Part shown: positions 41,183 through 49,794 of the stretch, one piece after another | How the letters are laid out: the number at the start of each line of letters is the position of its first letter | Numbering within the stretch: position 1 is the stretch's first letter | The notes under the pieces: generated by a model | Told to the model about the DNA's origin: nothing | The model's database searches: none | What the model saw: the letters and a program-made list of their open reading frames with translations, nothing else | Made by a program: the position numbers and the translations under genes | Assembly (NCBI RefSeq): GCF_000582685.1 | Contig: NZ_ALWD01000163.1 | Coordinates: 1 to 64,000, forward strand | DNA: 64,000 bases | DNA from: [Scytonema hofmanni] UTEX 2349 | GTDB lineage: Bacteria; Cyanobacteriota; Cyanobacteriia; Cyanobacteriales; Nostocaceae | Direction: 5' to 3'

Positions 41183-43036
41183 ATGGTAAGGGAGCCAAAA
41201 GATCATAAATTTTCACCTACTATGACAAACAAAATCTACACTGTAATCACCTTTTCACCTGTGCAGGGGTTTATCGAGAAATCGCGGAAGTTGCGAGATT
41301 TATATGGAAGTTCTTATCTACTTTCATATTTATCTTGGGTAATTTGTAACGCTGCAAAACAATATGGTTGTGAAGTTATTTCTCCAGCTTTACCAAATAT
41401 CACTCAAGGAATGCCTAACCAAATTATTATTGAGGGTGATTTTCCAGAAGAAGATGCAGAGTCTGCACTGAATAAAGCTTGGAAATGCATCACAGAAACC
41501 TGCCGGAAGTGGGTTGAGGAAAATGTGACAAATGTCGAAAATATCGAAGTTGTTGAAAATGTCAAAGTTGTCAAAAATGTCAGCATTGATTACATGCCTT
41601 GGAGAAGAAGTTGGGGTTTGTGGACGAAATATGCATGGGAGTTTTTCTGGGTTCAAGGTAGTCCAGATGAGAGTATAAGTGATGTTCGAGAAAAATTGAA
41701 TGAGAAAAAACGCGGACGTGATTGGACTGGGATAAACTGGCAAGGTGAAAGTTCTACCCTTTCTGGTACGGATGCGATCGCATATCCGAAACTCGGTCAA
41801 ATTGCCGATCCTCGTAAATACGACTACCAGCAAGAAAAGCAAGATGTCACAGCTTTTTACAAAGCACTCAGTCAAAAATTAGGAGAATCATTTATCGATT
41901 TAACTCCAGGGTTGAATTTTTCTGGTGATGAAAAAATTCAACTTAGTAAAGAGTATGGAGAATCTTTTATCGATCCCGATGAAGAATTGAGTGTTCCAGA
42001 GTTAATCAAGCGATTAATTACCCATAAAGCAGTTGCTGAAAAATTAAAAGAACGCTTTAATAAGTCTTTTGAGGATAACAAACTCTTAAATGAATTTGAA
42101 AACCTATCAGAAGACCTTAATCCTCAGCGCTTCACTGATTTAAACAGATTTAAAAAAACAAAGCTAATTAATGACAAACAGCAATTAGAGCAAAATAAGT
42201 TTTTTCAAGGTTGGTTTCAAGGAGACGGAGACAAAGCTGGTGATTATCTGAAAAGTTTTGCCAATAAACCTGAAGAAGCTCAAGAAATTGAGAAATTTAG
42301 TCTAGAAATGAGAGAATGGGGTGATTATTTGAAAAATTTACCCAAAACCAAAAGTAAAGCTCTTGCAAATTGGCGTGTTATTTATGCAGGAGGTGATGAT
42401 TTTTTAGGTGTTTTTTATGATAGAAAAGATGCGACGGATTGTGTAAAATTTTTCTCTAAATTTAAAAGTGATACTTGGAATGAGCCAGAGAAAAAAAAGA
42501 AGATTACCGTCAGTGTCGGGTTTGTTTGGGCTTTTCCGGGTATTCCGCAACGGGATGTATTGCAACATTGTCGGGAAGCTGAAAAATCGGCAAAAAGTAA
42601 TGGACGAGACAGGATTGCTTTTCGCATCTTATTTAATAACGGTAATCACTTAGAATGGGTGTGTCCCTGGTGGTTGTTAGAAGCTGGTTTGTTGTCGAGT
42701 TATCGGGATAGAGAGGGAAAACAAAACTGGACGCACATATATAATGATGTCGCTGTTTTAGAATCCCGTCATGCTTTCGATGACGATGGTTTAGATGTTG
42801 CATTGGGTTTGCTGGAGATATACTTTCCCAAGTATGTAGATGTAGTTAAAGACAAAAGCAAGCAATTACATCCAGAAAAAGCAGATTTGACAAAGATTAA
42901 TGCAGGAATTTTAGGTGAAGATAAAAACTATCACAAGGAAAATTCTCAAGAAGTAGACCAAACCAAACTCAATAAAGCTTTAACCAACTGGATAATTAAC
43001 CTTGCAAAAGTGGGATTTCACCTATGTCAGCAATAG
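41183..43036 (+). CDS. cmr2: Cas10/Cmr2, HD-less, with cyclase GGDD
   Basis: 617 residues (or 604 from ATG 41222, which begins MTNKIYTVITFSPVQGFIEK, the usual Cmr2 start). The palm motif VIYAGGDDFLGVF lies at 403-406, so cyclic oligoadenylate synthesis should be possible. No HD nuclease domain can be found, and the protein is shorter than HD-containing Cmr2 proteins (about 850-1000). It overlaps cmr3 by 13 bases, so translation is coupled. The signalling branch looks intact, and the DNA-cutting branch looks absent. Confidence 0.93.
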   Translation: MVREPKDHKFSPTMTNKIYTVITFSPVQGFIEKSRKLRDLYGSSYLLSYLSWVICNAAKQYGCEVISPALPNITQGMPNQIIIEGDFPEEDAESALNKAWKCITETCRKWVEENVTNVENIEVVENVKVVKNVSIDYMPWRRSWGLWTKYAWEFFWVQGSPDESISDVREKLNEKKRGRDWTGINWQGESSTLSGTDAIAYPKLGQIADPRKYDYQQEKQDVTAFYKALSQKLGESFIDLTPGLNFSGDEKIQLSKEYGESFIDPDEELSVPELIKRLITHKAVAEKLKERFNKSFEDNKLLNEFENLSEDLNPQRFTDLNRFKKTKLINDKQQLEQNKFFQGWFQGDGDKAGDYLKSFANKPEEAQEIEKFSLEMREWGDYLKNLPKTKSKALANWRVIYAGGDDFLGVFYDRKDATDCVKFFSKFKSDTWNEPEKKKKITVSVGFVWAFPGIPQRDVLQHCREAEKSAKSNGRDRIAFRILFNNGNHLEWVCPWWLLEAGLLSSYRDREGKQNWTHIYNDVAVLESRHAFDDDGLDVALGLLEIYFPKYVDVVKDKSKQLHPEKADLTKINAGILGEDKNYHKENSQEVDQTKLNKALTNWIINLAKVGFHLCQQ

Positions 43037-44115
43037 AAACCACAGAAAACACATCCAAAGAAAAATATCTTCCTCCCCGTTCTCCTTTTACACATCTAAT
43101 CATCATCGAACCCTTGGGTTTACTCTACGGTAGTTCAGGAAGATTCTTGTCACCAGAGAACTTGGTAGGACGTTCTGGTAGTAGCTTTCCTCCCAGTGCT
43201 GCGACTTTATCGGGTTTGTTTGCAGCTTCCTGTAAAAACGTAGATATCCGCGATTTGATGTTAGCGGGACCATTTTGGGGGAATGTAGACGAGTTAACGT
43301 CAACAATTCAGAACTTTTATGTACCAACTCCACGCAACTATTTAGTTAAAGATAAAAAAATCATCGATAAACTAAGCTGGAACAGCGAACAGAAAGCATG
43401 GAAAAATCAAAAAGGTGAAAGTCCTACTGATAAATATGAAAGTAATACTTGGTTAGCGATTCAAGACTGGACGGAACCCAAAGAAGTAACCAAAAATCCT
43501 TGGAAGTTTTTAGCGCACTTGCATCCACGTTTGGAACTGGAAGAACGACATGTTATTAGAAATCACGAACAGCAAGGAAGCTTGTTTCTAGAAAACTCAG
43601 TGCAAATGGAAACTGGTACTGGTTTAGTTTATCTCTCTAATACCGAACTTGAACCTGGTTGGTATCGCTTTGGTGGTGAGGGACATATGGTTGATGTGCG
43701 ATGCGAACCTATTTGTAGTGCGATCGGTAATTTGCTCTTTGAACCTGTAGAAACTAGCTTTGCTTTAATTACACCTGCGGTTTGGGGTTCCAATCGTTTA
43801 TCAAAGCGAGAACCTGTTTGTTTGCAAACAGCTAAGAATCAAGATGAAGAAATCAACGAAGGTACAGTTTGGAAAGTAGAAGCACTTTTCACTGATCGTG
43901 CAATACCCTTTCGTTACCGTTTGGGGGGAAAAGGTGACACGAAGCTACTGTCTAGAGGACGTTATGCAGTTCCTGCGGGTACGGTTTATGTTTTGGAAGA
44001 AGCAATAAATCAATCTTGGCAAGATTGGGATGATAAATGGTTCCCAAAAGAAGGACCATCGCTCAAACGCTGGGGATGTGGTTTAGCGCTTCCTTTAGAG
44101 AGTGCAATTAACTAA
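43024..44115 (+). CDS. cmr3: Type III-B protein Cmr3 (Cas5 type)
   Basis: A 363-residue protein. EPLGLLYGSSGRFLSPENLV and SSFPPSAATLSGLFAAS match the N-terminal RAMP fold of Cmr3, and WYRFGGEGHMVDV, ITPAVWGSNRL and KRWGCGLALP match its later motifs. It caps the 5' tag end of the crRNA together with Cmr2. It lies in the operon between cmr2 (overlap) and cmr4 (21 bases). Confidence 0.9.
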   Translation: MSAIETTENTSKEKYLPPRSPFTHLIIIEPLGLLYGSSGRFLSPENLVGRSGSSFPPSAATLSGLFAASCKNVDIRDLMLAGPFWGNVDELTSTIQNFYVPTPRNYLVKDKKIIDKLSWNSEQKAWKNQKGESPTDKYESNTWLAIQDWTEPKEVTKNPWKFLAHLHPRLELEERHVIRNHEQQGSLFLENSVQMETGTGLVYLSNTELEPGWYRFGGEGHMVDVRCEPICSAIGNLLFEPVETSFALITPAVWGSNRLSKREPVCLQTAKNQDEEINEGTVWKVEALFTDRAIPFRYRLGGKGDTKLLSRGRYAVPAGTVYVLEEAINQSWQDWDDKWFPKEGPSLKRWGCGLALPLESAIN

Positions 44116-44136
44116 TTTGAACTTTGGAGTATATAA

Positions 44137-45039
44137 ATGTATCAAAAAGCATACGGCATCATTGAAACCTTAGCACCTCTGCATGTTGGAGCTAGTGCGG
44201 GAGAAGAAACGGGTAATTTAAACTTGATTTTCCGCGATCAATTTACCCAGACGGGGATTATTCCTGGTAGTTCGATTCGGGGTAGATTTCGGGCAGATAT
44301 CCGTCGAAATATAATAATTGATAACCCAGAAATTGATGGTAATGGAAAAAGTAAAGAAGAGTTAGAAGCACTCAAAAAAGAACGGGAAATCAAAATAGAA
44401 AAAATCAAAAACGAAACGGAAAGAAAATGGTATGGACATGAAGCTACATTAGGAGCCGAAAATGCCACGACAGAAGCTAATGTAAAATTTGAATACGCTT
44501 CTTTAGTATGGCTTCCGGTATTTTGTCCCGGTCAACCAATTATATGGGTAACGTGTCCTCGACTGCTCAAACGCTACAAGCTAGTTGCTAATATAAACGC
44601 AAAATTACCCAAACCATATACAGCACCAAAAGCTTTACAAAGTCGTCAAGTTGGGACTAATCACCGAGTTCTCTTTTTCAACTTGGGTTTTATCGAAATT
44701 GAACATGAAGATAATCTCTCAGCTTGGATACCAACCGGTGCTGATTTAAATGCCGATAATTTGCTAGTAGTTGCTGACAATGATATCGCTATGTTGCACG
44801 ATATGGGGCTTTATCGTCAAAGTCGAGTGAAGTTAGCTTCGGAGGAAAAGAAGGTAGAAGGAGGAGCATTTTTTAATGTCGAAGCTTTACCGGAAGGAAG
44901 TATTTTGGTGTTTCCTATCGCTTTGAAGGAAAAAGGTTGGAAACCTTTTGGTGAAGAAACATCCCAAGAATTATATTTTGGTGGTTTGGAGTCCATTGGA
45001 TTTGGTCATTGTCGAGTCAGATTAGGAGGAGACTATTAA
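44137..45039 (+). CDS. cmr4: Cas7-type backbone protein Cmr4
   Basis: A 300-residue RAMP protein: TLAPLHVGASAGEETGNLNL ... GIIPGSSIRGRFRADIRR and, near the end, LYFGGLESIGFGHCRVRLGG. It forms the crRNA-binding backbone. In active Cas7 proteins of type III the loop before the GSS motif carries an Asp that cuts target RNA (pattern G-x-x-D). Here the corresponding stretch reads GNLN at 26-29, so the Asp may be replaced by Asn. There is also a charged insertion at about 70-100. cmr5 starts three bases after its stop. Confidence 0.85.
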   Translation: MYQKAYGIIETLAPLHVGASAGEETGNLNLIFRDQFTQTGIIPGSSIRGRFRADIRRNIIIDNPEIDGNGKSKEELEALKKEREIKIEKIKNETERKWYGHEATLGAENATTEANVKFEYASLVWLPVFCPGQPIIWVTCPRLLKRYKLVANINAKLPKPYTAPKALQSRQVGTNHRVLFFNLGFIEIEHEDNLSAWIPTGADLNADNLLVVADNDIAMLHDMGLYRQSRVKLASEEKKVEGGAFFNVEALPEGSILVFPIALKEKGWKPFGEETSQELYFGGLESIGFGHCRVRLGGDY

Positions 45040-45041
45040 TC

Positions 45042-45446
45042 ATGGGTTGGAAATCTTACGATTTAGATCGGGAAGCGCAAAAATTGGTACTCTCTGCCAA
45101 AAAGCGCGATGAAAAGTCTCTCAATCAGTCCTATAAAATGCGAATGTCTGTTGCTTACGGGTTAGAGCGTTTTTGGGGTGAACATCTGCGTTTGCAAGCA
45201 AAGGAACCAGAGAAGTCTGCATATTGGAAAGAAACTTGGGACGCATTGGTAGGAATTATGGAACAAGCGGGGGTTTTAATTCCTAATGAACCAGTTAATG
45301 CCAATAATGTCAACCAAATTCAAGCAATGTCTGACGAACTATGGAAGTTAAAAATAGACGAACAGCGAGTTTCTTTGGCAGTTTTAACCCAGCTTTGCGA
45401 CTGTATTGTTTGGTGGACGCAACGTTATAAAGGAAACAATCAATGA
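45042..45446 (+). CDS. cmr5: Small subunit Cmr5 (Cas11)
   Basis: About 134 residues from ATG 45042, behind AGGAGGA. It is mostly helical: YDLDREAQKLVLSAKKRDEK, SYKMRMSVAYGLERFWGEHL, KIDEQRVSLAVLTQLCDCIV. Position and helical content fit Cmr5, the small subunit that lies along the complex and contacts target RNA. Its stop overlaps the next gene by four bases (ATGA). Confidence 0.8.
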   Translation: MGWKSYDLDREAQKLVLSAKKRDEKSLNQSYKMRMSVAYGLERFWGEHLRLQAKEPEKSAYWKETWDALVGIMEQAGVLIPNEPVNANNVNQIQAMSDELWKLKIDEQRVSLAVLTQLCDCIVWWTQRYKGNNQ

Positions 45447-47125
45447 CTGTAATTCCCGATGCAGCGAAAAAAGTGCCGATGATGTTTCGCGCACAAATTG
45501 GAGGACGCTGCCAAATTCAACGACTGGTTCCCGGTGCCCAAGAACAAGATGCTACACGTTGGGCATCCGAGTGGGTAGAAAAGACCTATCCCCAACTTCC
45601 CGAACCTGCTACAATTGTGCAAACTCGCATATATAATTTAACTTGGCGATTTATTACCAATAGCGGACAGGATGACGGTGTAATTCGTCCTGTAATTGGT
45701 GCTAGGGGCTGGGCATTTTATCCTGGTAGTAGTATGAAAGGTGTATTTCGTCGTGCTTGTACAAATGAACAACGCGATCGCTATTGTGGAAAATCCCTCC
45801 CAGATAATGATTTTAAACCCGGTATTTTGCGCTTTCATGGTGGTTATCCTACCAACACTGATTGGACTGAAGATTTGGTGGATATCGTTCATCCCCAGCA
45901 AAATTGGCAAGTTAAATCGAATCACAAAGATGGGGGTGCTTTTATTCAGATTTCTCTACATAAACCCGAACTAAAATTTGGTATTTCTAGTAACATCCCT
46001 TTAGAAGATTCCGAGTGGGAAATAATCTGGAATATTTGGGAAAAAGCCATTTCTACAGGCATTGGTAGCCGTGTTTGTGCTGGGTACGGACAACCAGAAA
46101 AACATACTGGTAATGTCCTTTACCGTACCAGATTAAAAGGTCAAGGGCAAGCAGCGAAGTTGATTGATGGGACGGGAGAGTTTCGAGCAAATATTTTCCG
46201 GGCAGCAGTGCGAGGTCATGCGTTGCGGATTTTTGGGGGACTGACTAACGCAGATACGGCAGATAGAATTGTCAATAATCTGTTTGGTGGGATTCAAGGT
46301 GAGGCAATCATTGGATTATTAGGAATGAGTTTCCAGGTTCTCAAGGATAATCCCGGAAGCTTTGGTAGAGCAGGTTACATTCAGCCAACTTATAATCTGG
46401 AAGGGGAATTAACCTGGTTATTAGCGAAAAAACTACCTAACCCAGAACATGAGGAAGCACTGAAGAAATTGGTTGCAGCTTTAACTAGGTTTGCGATGGT
46501 TTTAGGTGGTTTTGGTAAATCTTGGCGAAGGGCAGATCATCGCTTATTCTATGAAGAATACTATGAAAACGAATATAAATCTCTAATTGGTTGTCATTGG
46601 CAATGGTTGGGAGAGCGATCGCTCATTACAGACGTGCAAGTACGCAAATTAGACCAAGTGGGTGGATTTATCGATAAAGTACAGCAAACAGCTAGAGACT
46701 GGATGCAACTTCAGGGTATCACACCTAATCCCGCTCAAAAAGCACCTTGGCGAGAAGCATGGCACCACGATACAGTTCAGGTATGGGGAAGGGAAGCTAA
46801 CGAGGCAGAAGACAGCGAAGCGATTTTTTGGTTACATCAACCATATCAAGAGGAGATTCGCGGAGTACAACAAGAAGGTTCGATTTATCGTTCGTCGATT
46901 ACCGGACAGATGGGACGAATCGGTCGATTATGGCATCGGATGTATCCACTGGTGCGATTAGTGAAAAACCCTCAAGACCCTAATGGTAAACCTATTCCCA
47001 GGCAAACTAGACAATATTTAGAACTTTTAACAATTTTCCCCGATGATTCCCAGGAATCACAGCAGTTTGTGGAATTTCTTAATTCTCAACAAACGCGAAC
47101 CGGAGGTTTTCAACAACTTTGGTAG
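45443..47125 (+). CDS. Double-RAMP protein, Cmr6 with a Cmr1-like second domain
   Basis: A 560-residue protein. The first RAMP domain (about 1-225) has VIGARGWAFYPGSSMKGVFR, typical of Cmr6. A second RAMP-like domain (about 230-400) starts EFRANIFRAAVRGHALRIFG, with FGRAGYIQPTY, LTRFAMVLGGFGKSWRRAD, as in Cmr1. No separate cmr1 exists in the operon, so one protein may serve as both terminal Cas7 subunits. The C-terminal 160 residues are unassigned. It is the last gene of the cmr operon. Confidence 0.75.
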   Translation: MTVIPDAAKKVPMMFRAQIGGRCQIQRLVPGAQEQDATRWASEWVEKTYPQLPEPATIVQTRIYNLTWRFITNSGQDDGVIRPVIGARGWAFYPGSSMKGVFRRACTNEQRDRYCGKSLPDNDFKPGILRFHGGYPTNTDWTEDLVDIVHPQQNWQVKSNHKDGGAFIQISLHKPELKFGISSNIPLEDSEWEIIWNIWEKAISTGIGSRVCAGYGQPEKHTGNVLYRTRLKGQGQAAKLIDGTGEFRANIFRAAVRGHALRIFGGLTNADTADRIVNNLFGGIQGEAIIGLLGMSFQVLKDNPGSFGRAGYIQPTYNLEGELTWLLAKKLPNPEHEEALKKLVAALTRFAMVLGGFGKSWRRADHRLFYEEYYENEYKSLIGCHWQWLGERSLITDVQVRKLDQVGGFIDKVQQTARDWMQLQGITPNPAQKAPWREAWHHDTVQVWGREANEAEDSEAIFWLHQPYQEEIRGVQQEGSIYRSSITGQMGRIGRLWHRMYPLVRLVKNPQDPNGKPIPRQTRQYLELLTIFPDDSQESQQFVEFLNSQQTRTGGFQQLW

Positions 47126-47144
47126 CTCACCAAAATGCACCAAG

Positions 47145-47230
47145 CTACTATAAGTCCCTGTCTTATAGCTCAAGTCCTCTTCAAGAGGACTGTTTGAGAA
47201 TATTTTATGGAGCTAAAATTAGCTGACTTG
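47145..47230 (+). repeat. Palindromic intergenic element, copy 3
   Basis: CTATAAGTCCCTG (first stem, left arm lost), TCTTATAGCT, then AGTCCTCTTCAAGAGGACT (47173-47191) followed by TGTTTGAGAATATTTTATGG and AATTAGCT. The right flank matches the reverse complement of the left flank of copy 1. Confidence 0.7.
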
Positions 47231-47318
47231 AAAATACTACTAAGGGTCAATATCGATGCAAATACTCCAATGCCCAATTTTTAAACATCCTCTAAGAAAA
47301 ATAATAGGATAAAACATT

Positions 47319-48452
47319 ATGCGTCGAGTAATTCTATCTACCATTGGCACCAGTTTACTTACCAATCAAATCAACCGCGCTAACCCGGAGGAAAAGGATT
47401 GGTATTCGCATCTGCGTGATACAGCCAATCTCAACGAAAAGGAAACACCGTCAGATGTCAAAGATATTATTTCTACTCTCAAACAAAGAGCAGATGAACA
47501 GCTTGGTAATGCCAAAATTTCCCTAATTCGTCGTGCAAGTGCTGAATTAAATGGCATTTATGGTATTTATCAAGAAGATTTGAGTCAAGGAAGAGAAGAT
47601 TACCATTTCCTCATTGCTACTGATACAGTCCAAGGTAAAACTACGGCTGAAATTGTTGAAGATTTCCTCAGAAAACAAGGTTTAACTAATACCAGCATTT
47701 ATGCTCCCAATGGACTTTCTACTGTGAGTACAGAAGCTTTTTCTGTGGGGATTGATGCCTTAATTGTTTGGTTGCAAGAAACTATTCCACCGTTGAAGGA
47801 AAGTAAATACAAAGTTTGTTTTAATTTGGTGGGTAGTTTCAAAAGTTTACAAGGTTATCTCAACACCATTGGCATGTTTTATGCGGATGAGATAATTTAC
47901 ATTTTTGAAGGGGAAAAATCTGATTTAATCACAATTCCCCGTTTACCAATTTCTGTGGATTCTTCCTTAATTAAACCCTATACCATGCAACTAGCTTTAT
48001 TAAATGCTGGTGCGGGACTTTCTCCCCAGGAAACGGCAGGAATTCCCGAAACGATGTTAGGAGAAGCTTATGGGAAAATGACCCTTTCAACCTGGGGACA
48101 GTTAATTTGGAATCAGTGTAAAGATGATTTACTTTGCGGTGATTTAATTCCTTTCTCTAGATTAGAATATCAAGATACTTTTAGGGCTGACTACAATAGA
48201 GTTAAAGAAAAGCATAAACGAGTCAAATTACAAGAAACTTTAGCCACGGTTACACGTTTATTGGATGAGTCTAATGGTGATACTGCTATTCTGAGGCAAC
48301 ATGGAGGAATACAGTATGACAGATATGTGAATAAGGGAAATATTGACCATTTTCGGGTAACTCAAGATACGCGAGTAAGTAATACTATTTCTCAGGGTAA
48401 ATTGATTTTACGTCGCTATGGTTTGGAGCCGGAAGTAAATAATAATCCTTAG
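47319..48452 (+). CDS. CARF-domain type III effector, APE2256-like, with possible RelE-type end
   Basis: A 377-residue protein. MRRVILSTIGTSLLTNQI starts a Rossmann-like CARF domain, with FLIATDTVQGK, CFNLVGSFKSLQGYLNTIGM and IIYIFEG (to about 205) of the APE2256/Csm6-like type that binds cyclic oligoadenylate. A helical linker is followed by a basic C-terminal part. The last 40 residues, DRYVNKGNIDHFRVTQDTRV and GKLILRRYG, resemble the strand pattern of RelE/ParE mRNA interferases, as in the CARF-RelE effector Cami1. The CARF call is firm, and the RelE call is an inference. It would be triggered by Cas10. Confidence 0.8.
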   Translation: MRRVILSTIGTSLLTNQINRANPEEKDWYSHLRDTANLNEKETPSDVKDIISTLKQRADEQLGNAKISLIRRASAELNGIYGIYQEDLSQGREDYHFLIATDTVQGKTTAEIVEDFLRKQGLTNTSIYAPNGLSTVSTEAFSVGIDALIVWLQETIPPLKESKYKVCFNLVGSFKSLQGYLNTIGMFYADEIIYIFEGEKSDLITIPRLPISVDSSLIKPYTMQLALLNAGAGLSPQETAGIPETMLGEAYGKMTLSTWGQLIWNQCKDDLLCGDLIPFSRLEYQDTFRADYNRVKEKHKRVKLQETLATVTRLLDESNGDTAILRQHGGIQYDRYVNKGNIDHFRVTQDTRVSNTISQGKLILRRYGLEPEVNNNP

Positions 48453-48501
48453 TAATTATTAGATTTTTACTTTGACTAATTTTTTCTCCCTAATTCTAAT
48501 A

Positions 48502-48529
48502 TCCCCGACTTTTTGAAAAAGTCGGGGAT
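48502..48529. terminator. Bidirectional terminator between the CARF gene and array 3
   Basis: CCCCGACTTTTT and AAAAAGTCGGGG form a 12-base perfect inverted repeat, placed between a rightward gene and a leftward array. Confidence 0.85.
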
Positions 48530-48536
48530 ATGTTGT

Positions 48537-49303
48537 GTTTCCAACTAATCCGACTTAACGCAGTCGGCTCGAGACGAATGTCGCCTGGAGTCTGCAAAAA
48601 CACACCTGGGTGTTTCCAACTAATCCGACTTAACGCAGTCGGCGCGAGCAGAAATTGCGAAAAATCTCTTCCAAGCGCAACGTGTTTCCAACTAATCCGA
48701 CTTAACGCAGTCGGCGCGAGTTGAAGAAGAAGATTCGCTTTACAGATGTGAACAGTGTTTCCAACTAATCCGACTTAACGCAGTCGGCGCGAGAGTTTTG
48801 AGGAAGCTTCTGCAAACCTGGATGAATTGGTTTCCAACTAATCCGACTTAACGCAGTCGGCGCGAGCTGACGGCGATTTGATTTATTTTATATCGGCAGA
48901 AGAGTTTCCAACTAATCCGACTTAACGCAGTCGGCGCGAGCTTCAAAAGAAAGTATATAGAGTTGTTGATAGATTGTTTCCAACTAATCCGACTTAACGC
49001 AGTCGGCGCGAGCAAGCGATCGCATCAGGAACAAGAATATCTGGAATAGGTTTCCAACTAATCCGACTTAACGCAGTCGGCGCGAGAGTTGGACAACCTA
49101 TTGAAGAAACTCAGTCTCAATGTTTCCAACTAATCCGACTTAACGCAGTCGGCGCGAGTCCCTTTGAAGCGGCAAATCGGGTTTTTATTGAATGTTTCCA
49201 ACTAATCCGACTTAACGCAGTCGGCGCGAGACATCCCTAAGTTAACAGGACTAACTAAACATCTATGTTTCCAACTAATCCGACTTAACGCAGTCGGCGC
49301 GAG
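48537..49303 (-). CRISPR. CRISPR array 3: 11 repeats of 37 bases, 10 spacers, opposite direction
   Basis: On the minus strand the repeat begins CTCGCGCCGACTGCG and ends GGATTAGTTGGAAAC. The 3' part is the same as in arrays 1 and 2, and the stem is CCGACT/AGTCGG instead of CCGAT/ATCGG. Starts on the plus strand are 48537, 48612, 48684, 48757, 48830, 48904, 48976, 49050, 49122, 49194 and 49267. The repeat at 48537 has one changed base (GGCTCGAG), as expected for the end far from the leader. Confidence 0.97.
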
Positions 49304-49748
49304 TCCGTCCCCTGAAACCCTTGCAGAGCAAGTACTCCAGAACAGATTTTGGCAGACCTCAAAAACAGGTCGATTTCAGCCGCGCTTATTGACATAAATT
49401 ACTATTTACCTCCAACATTCAACGGCTGTAACCATTTCCCTGTCTAGATTCTGGCGATTTTGGCAGAACCCCCCAGCTTTTAGCCCCCGCTTCGCTCTGC
49501 CAAACATCAAGCTGATAACAAAATATTACTGCGATCGCTTGTCTTTGTCGATGTTTTTATGGTTTTTCCCTAAATAATTATTACCATTGGAGGCGATCGC
49601 ATCTGCACATTGTAGTCCCATTTTACAATAACTGAATGCTAGAAATCGCTTTCACATTCACCGACGCTGCTATGCCGACATAATAAGTACTTCATGCATA
49701 AAATCGCGCTTTTGAATAGAGCAAGGATAAATTTTAATACAAAGATTA
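49304..49748 (-). promoter_or_regulatory. Leader side of array 3 and intergenic region
   Basis: Gene-free. It should hold the minus-strand leader and promoter of array 3. A direct repeat GATTTTGGCAGA occurs at 49345 and 49456, and a hairpin GACCT/AGGTC at about 49355-49370. It has no similarity to the leaders of arrays 1 and 2 that I can see. Confidence 0.55.
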
Positions 49749-49762
49749 CAGCCTCACGGCTG
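49749..49762 (+). promoter_or_regulatory. Leader hairpin (CTCACG family) before the methyltransferase gene
   Basis: Stem CAGCC/GGCTG with TCAC loop, then GGGAGAGGGAGAGG. The core ends 36 bases before ATG 49795. Confidence 0.5.
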
Positions 49763-49794
49763 GGAGAGGGAGAGGTTTTTCCTATCTTCCATTT

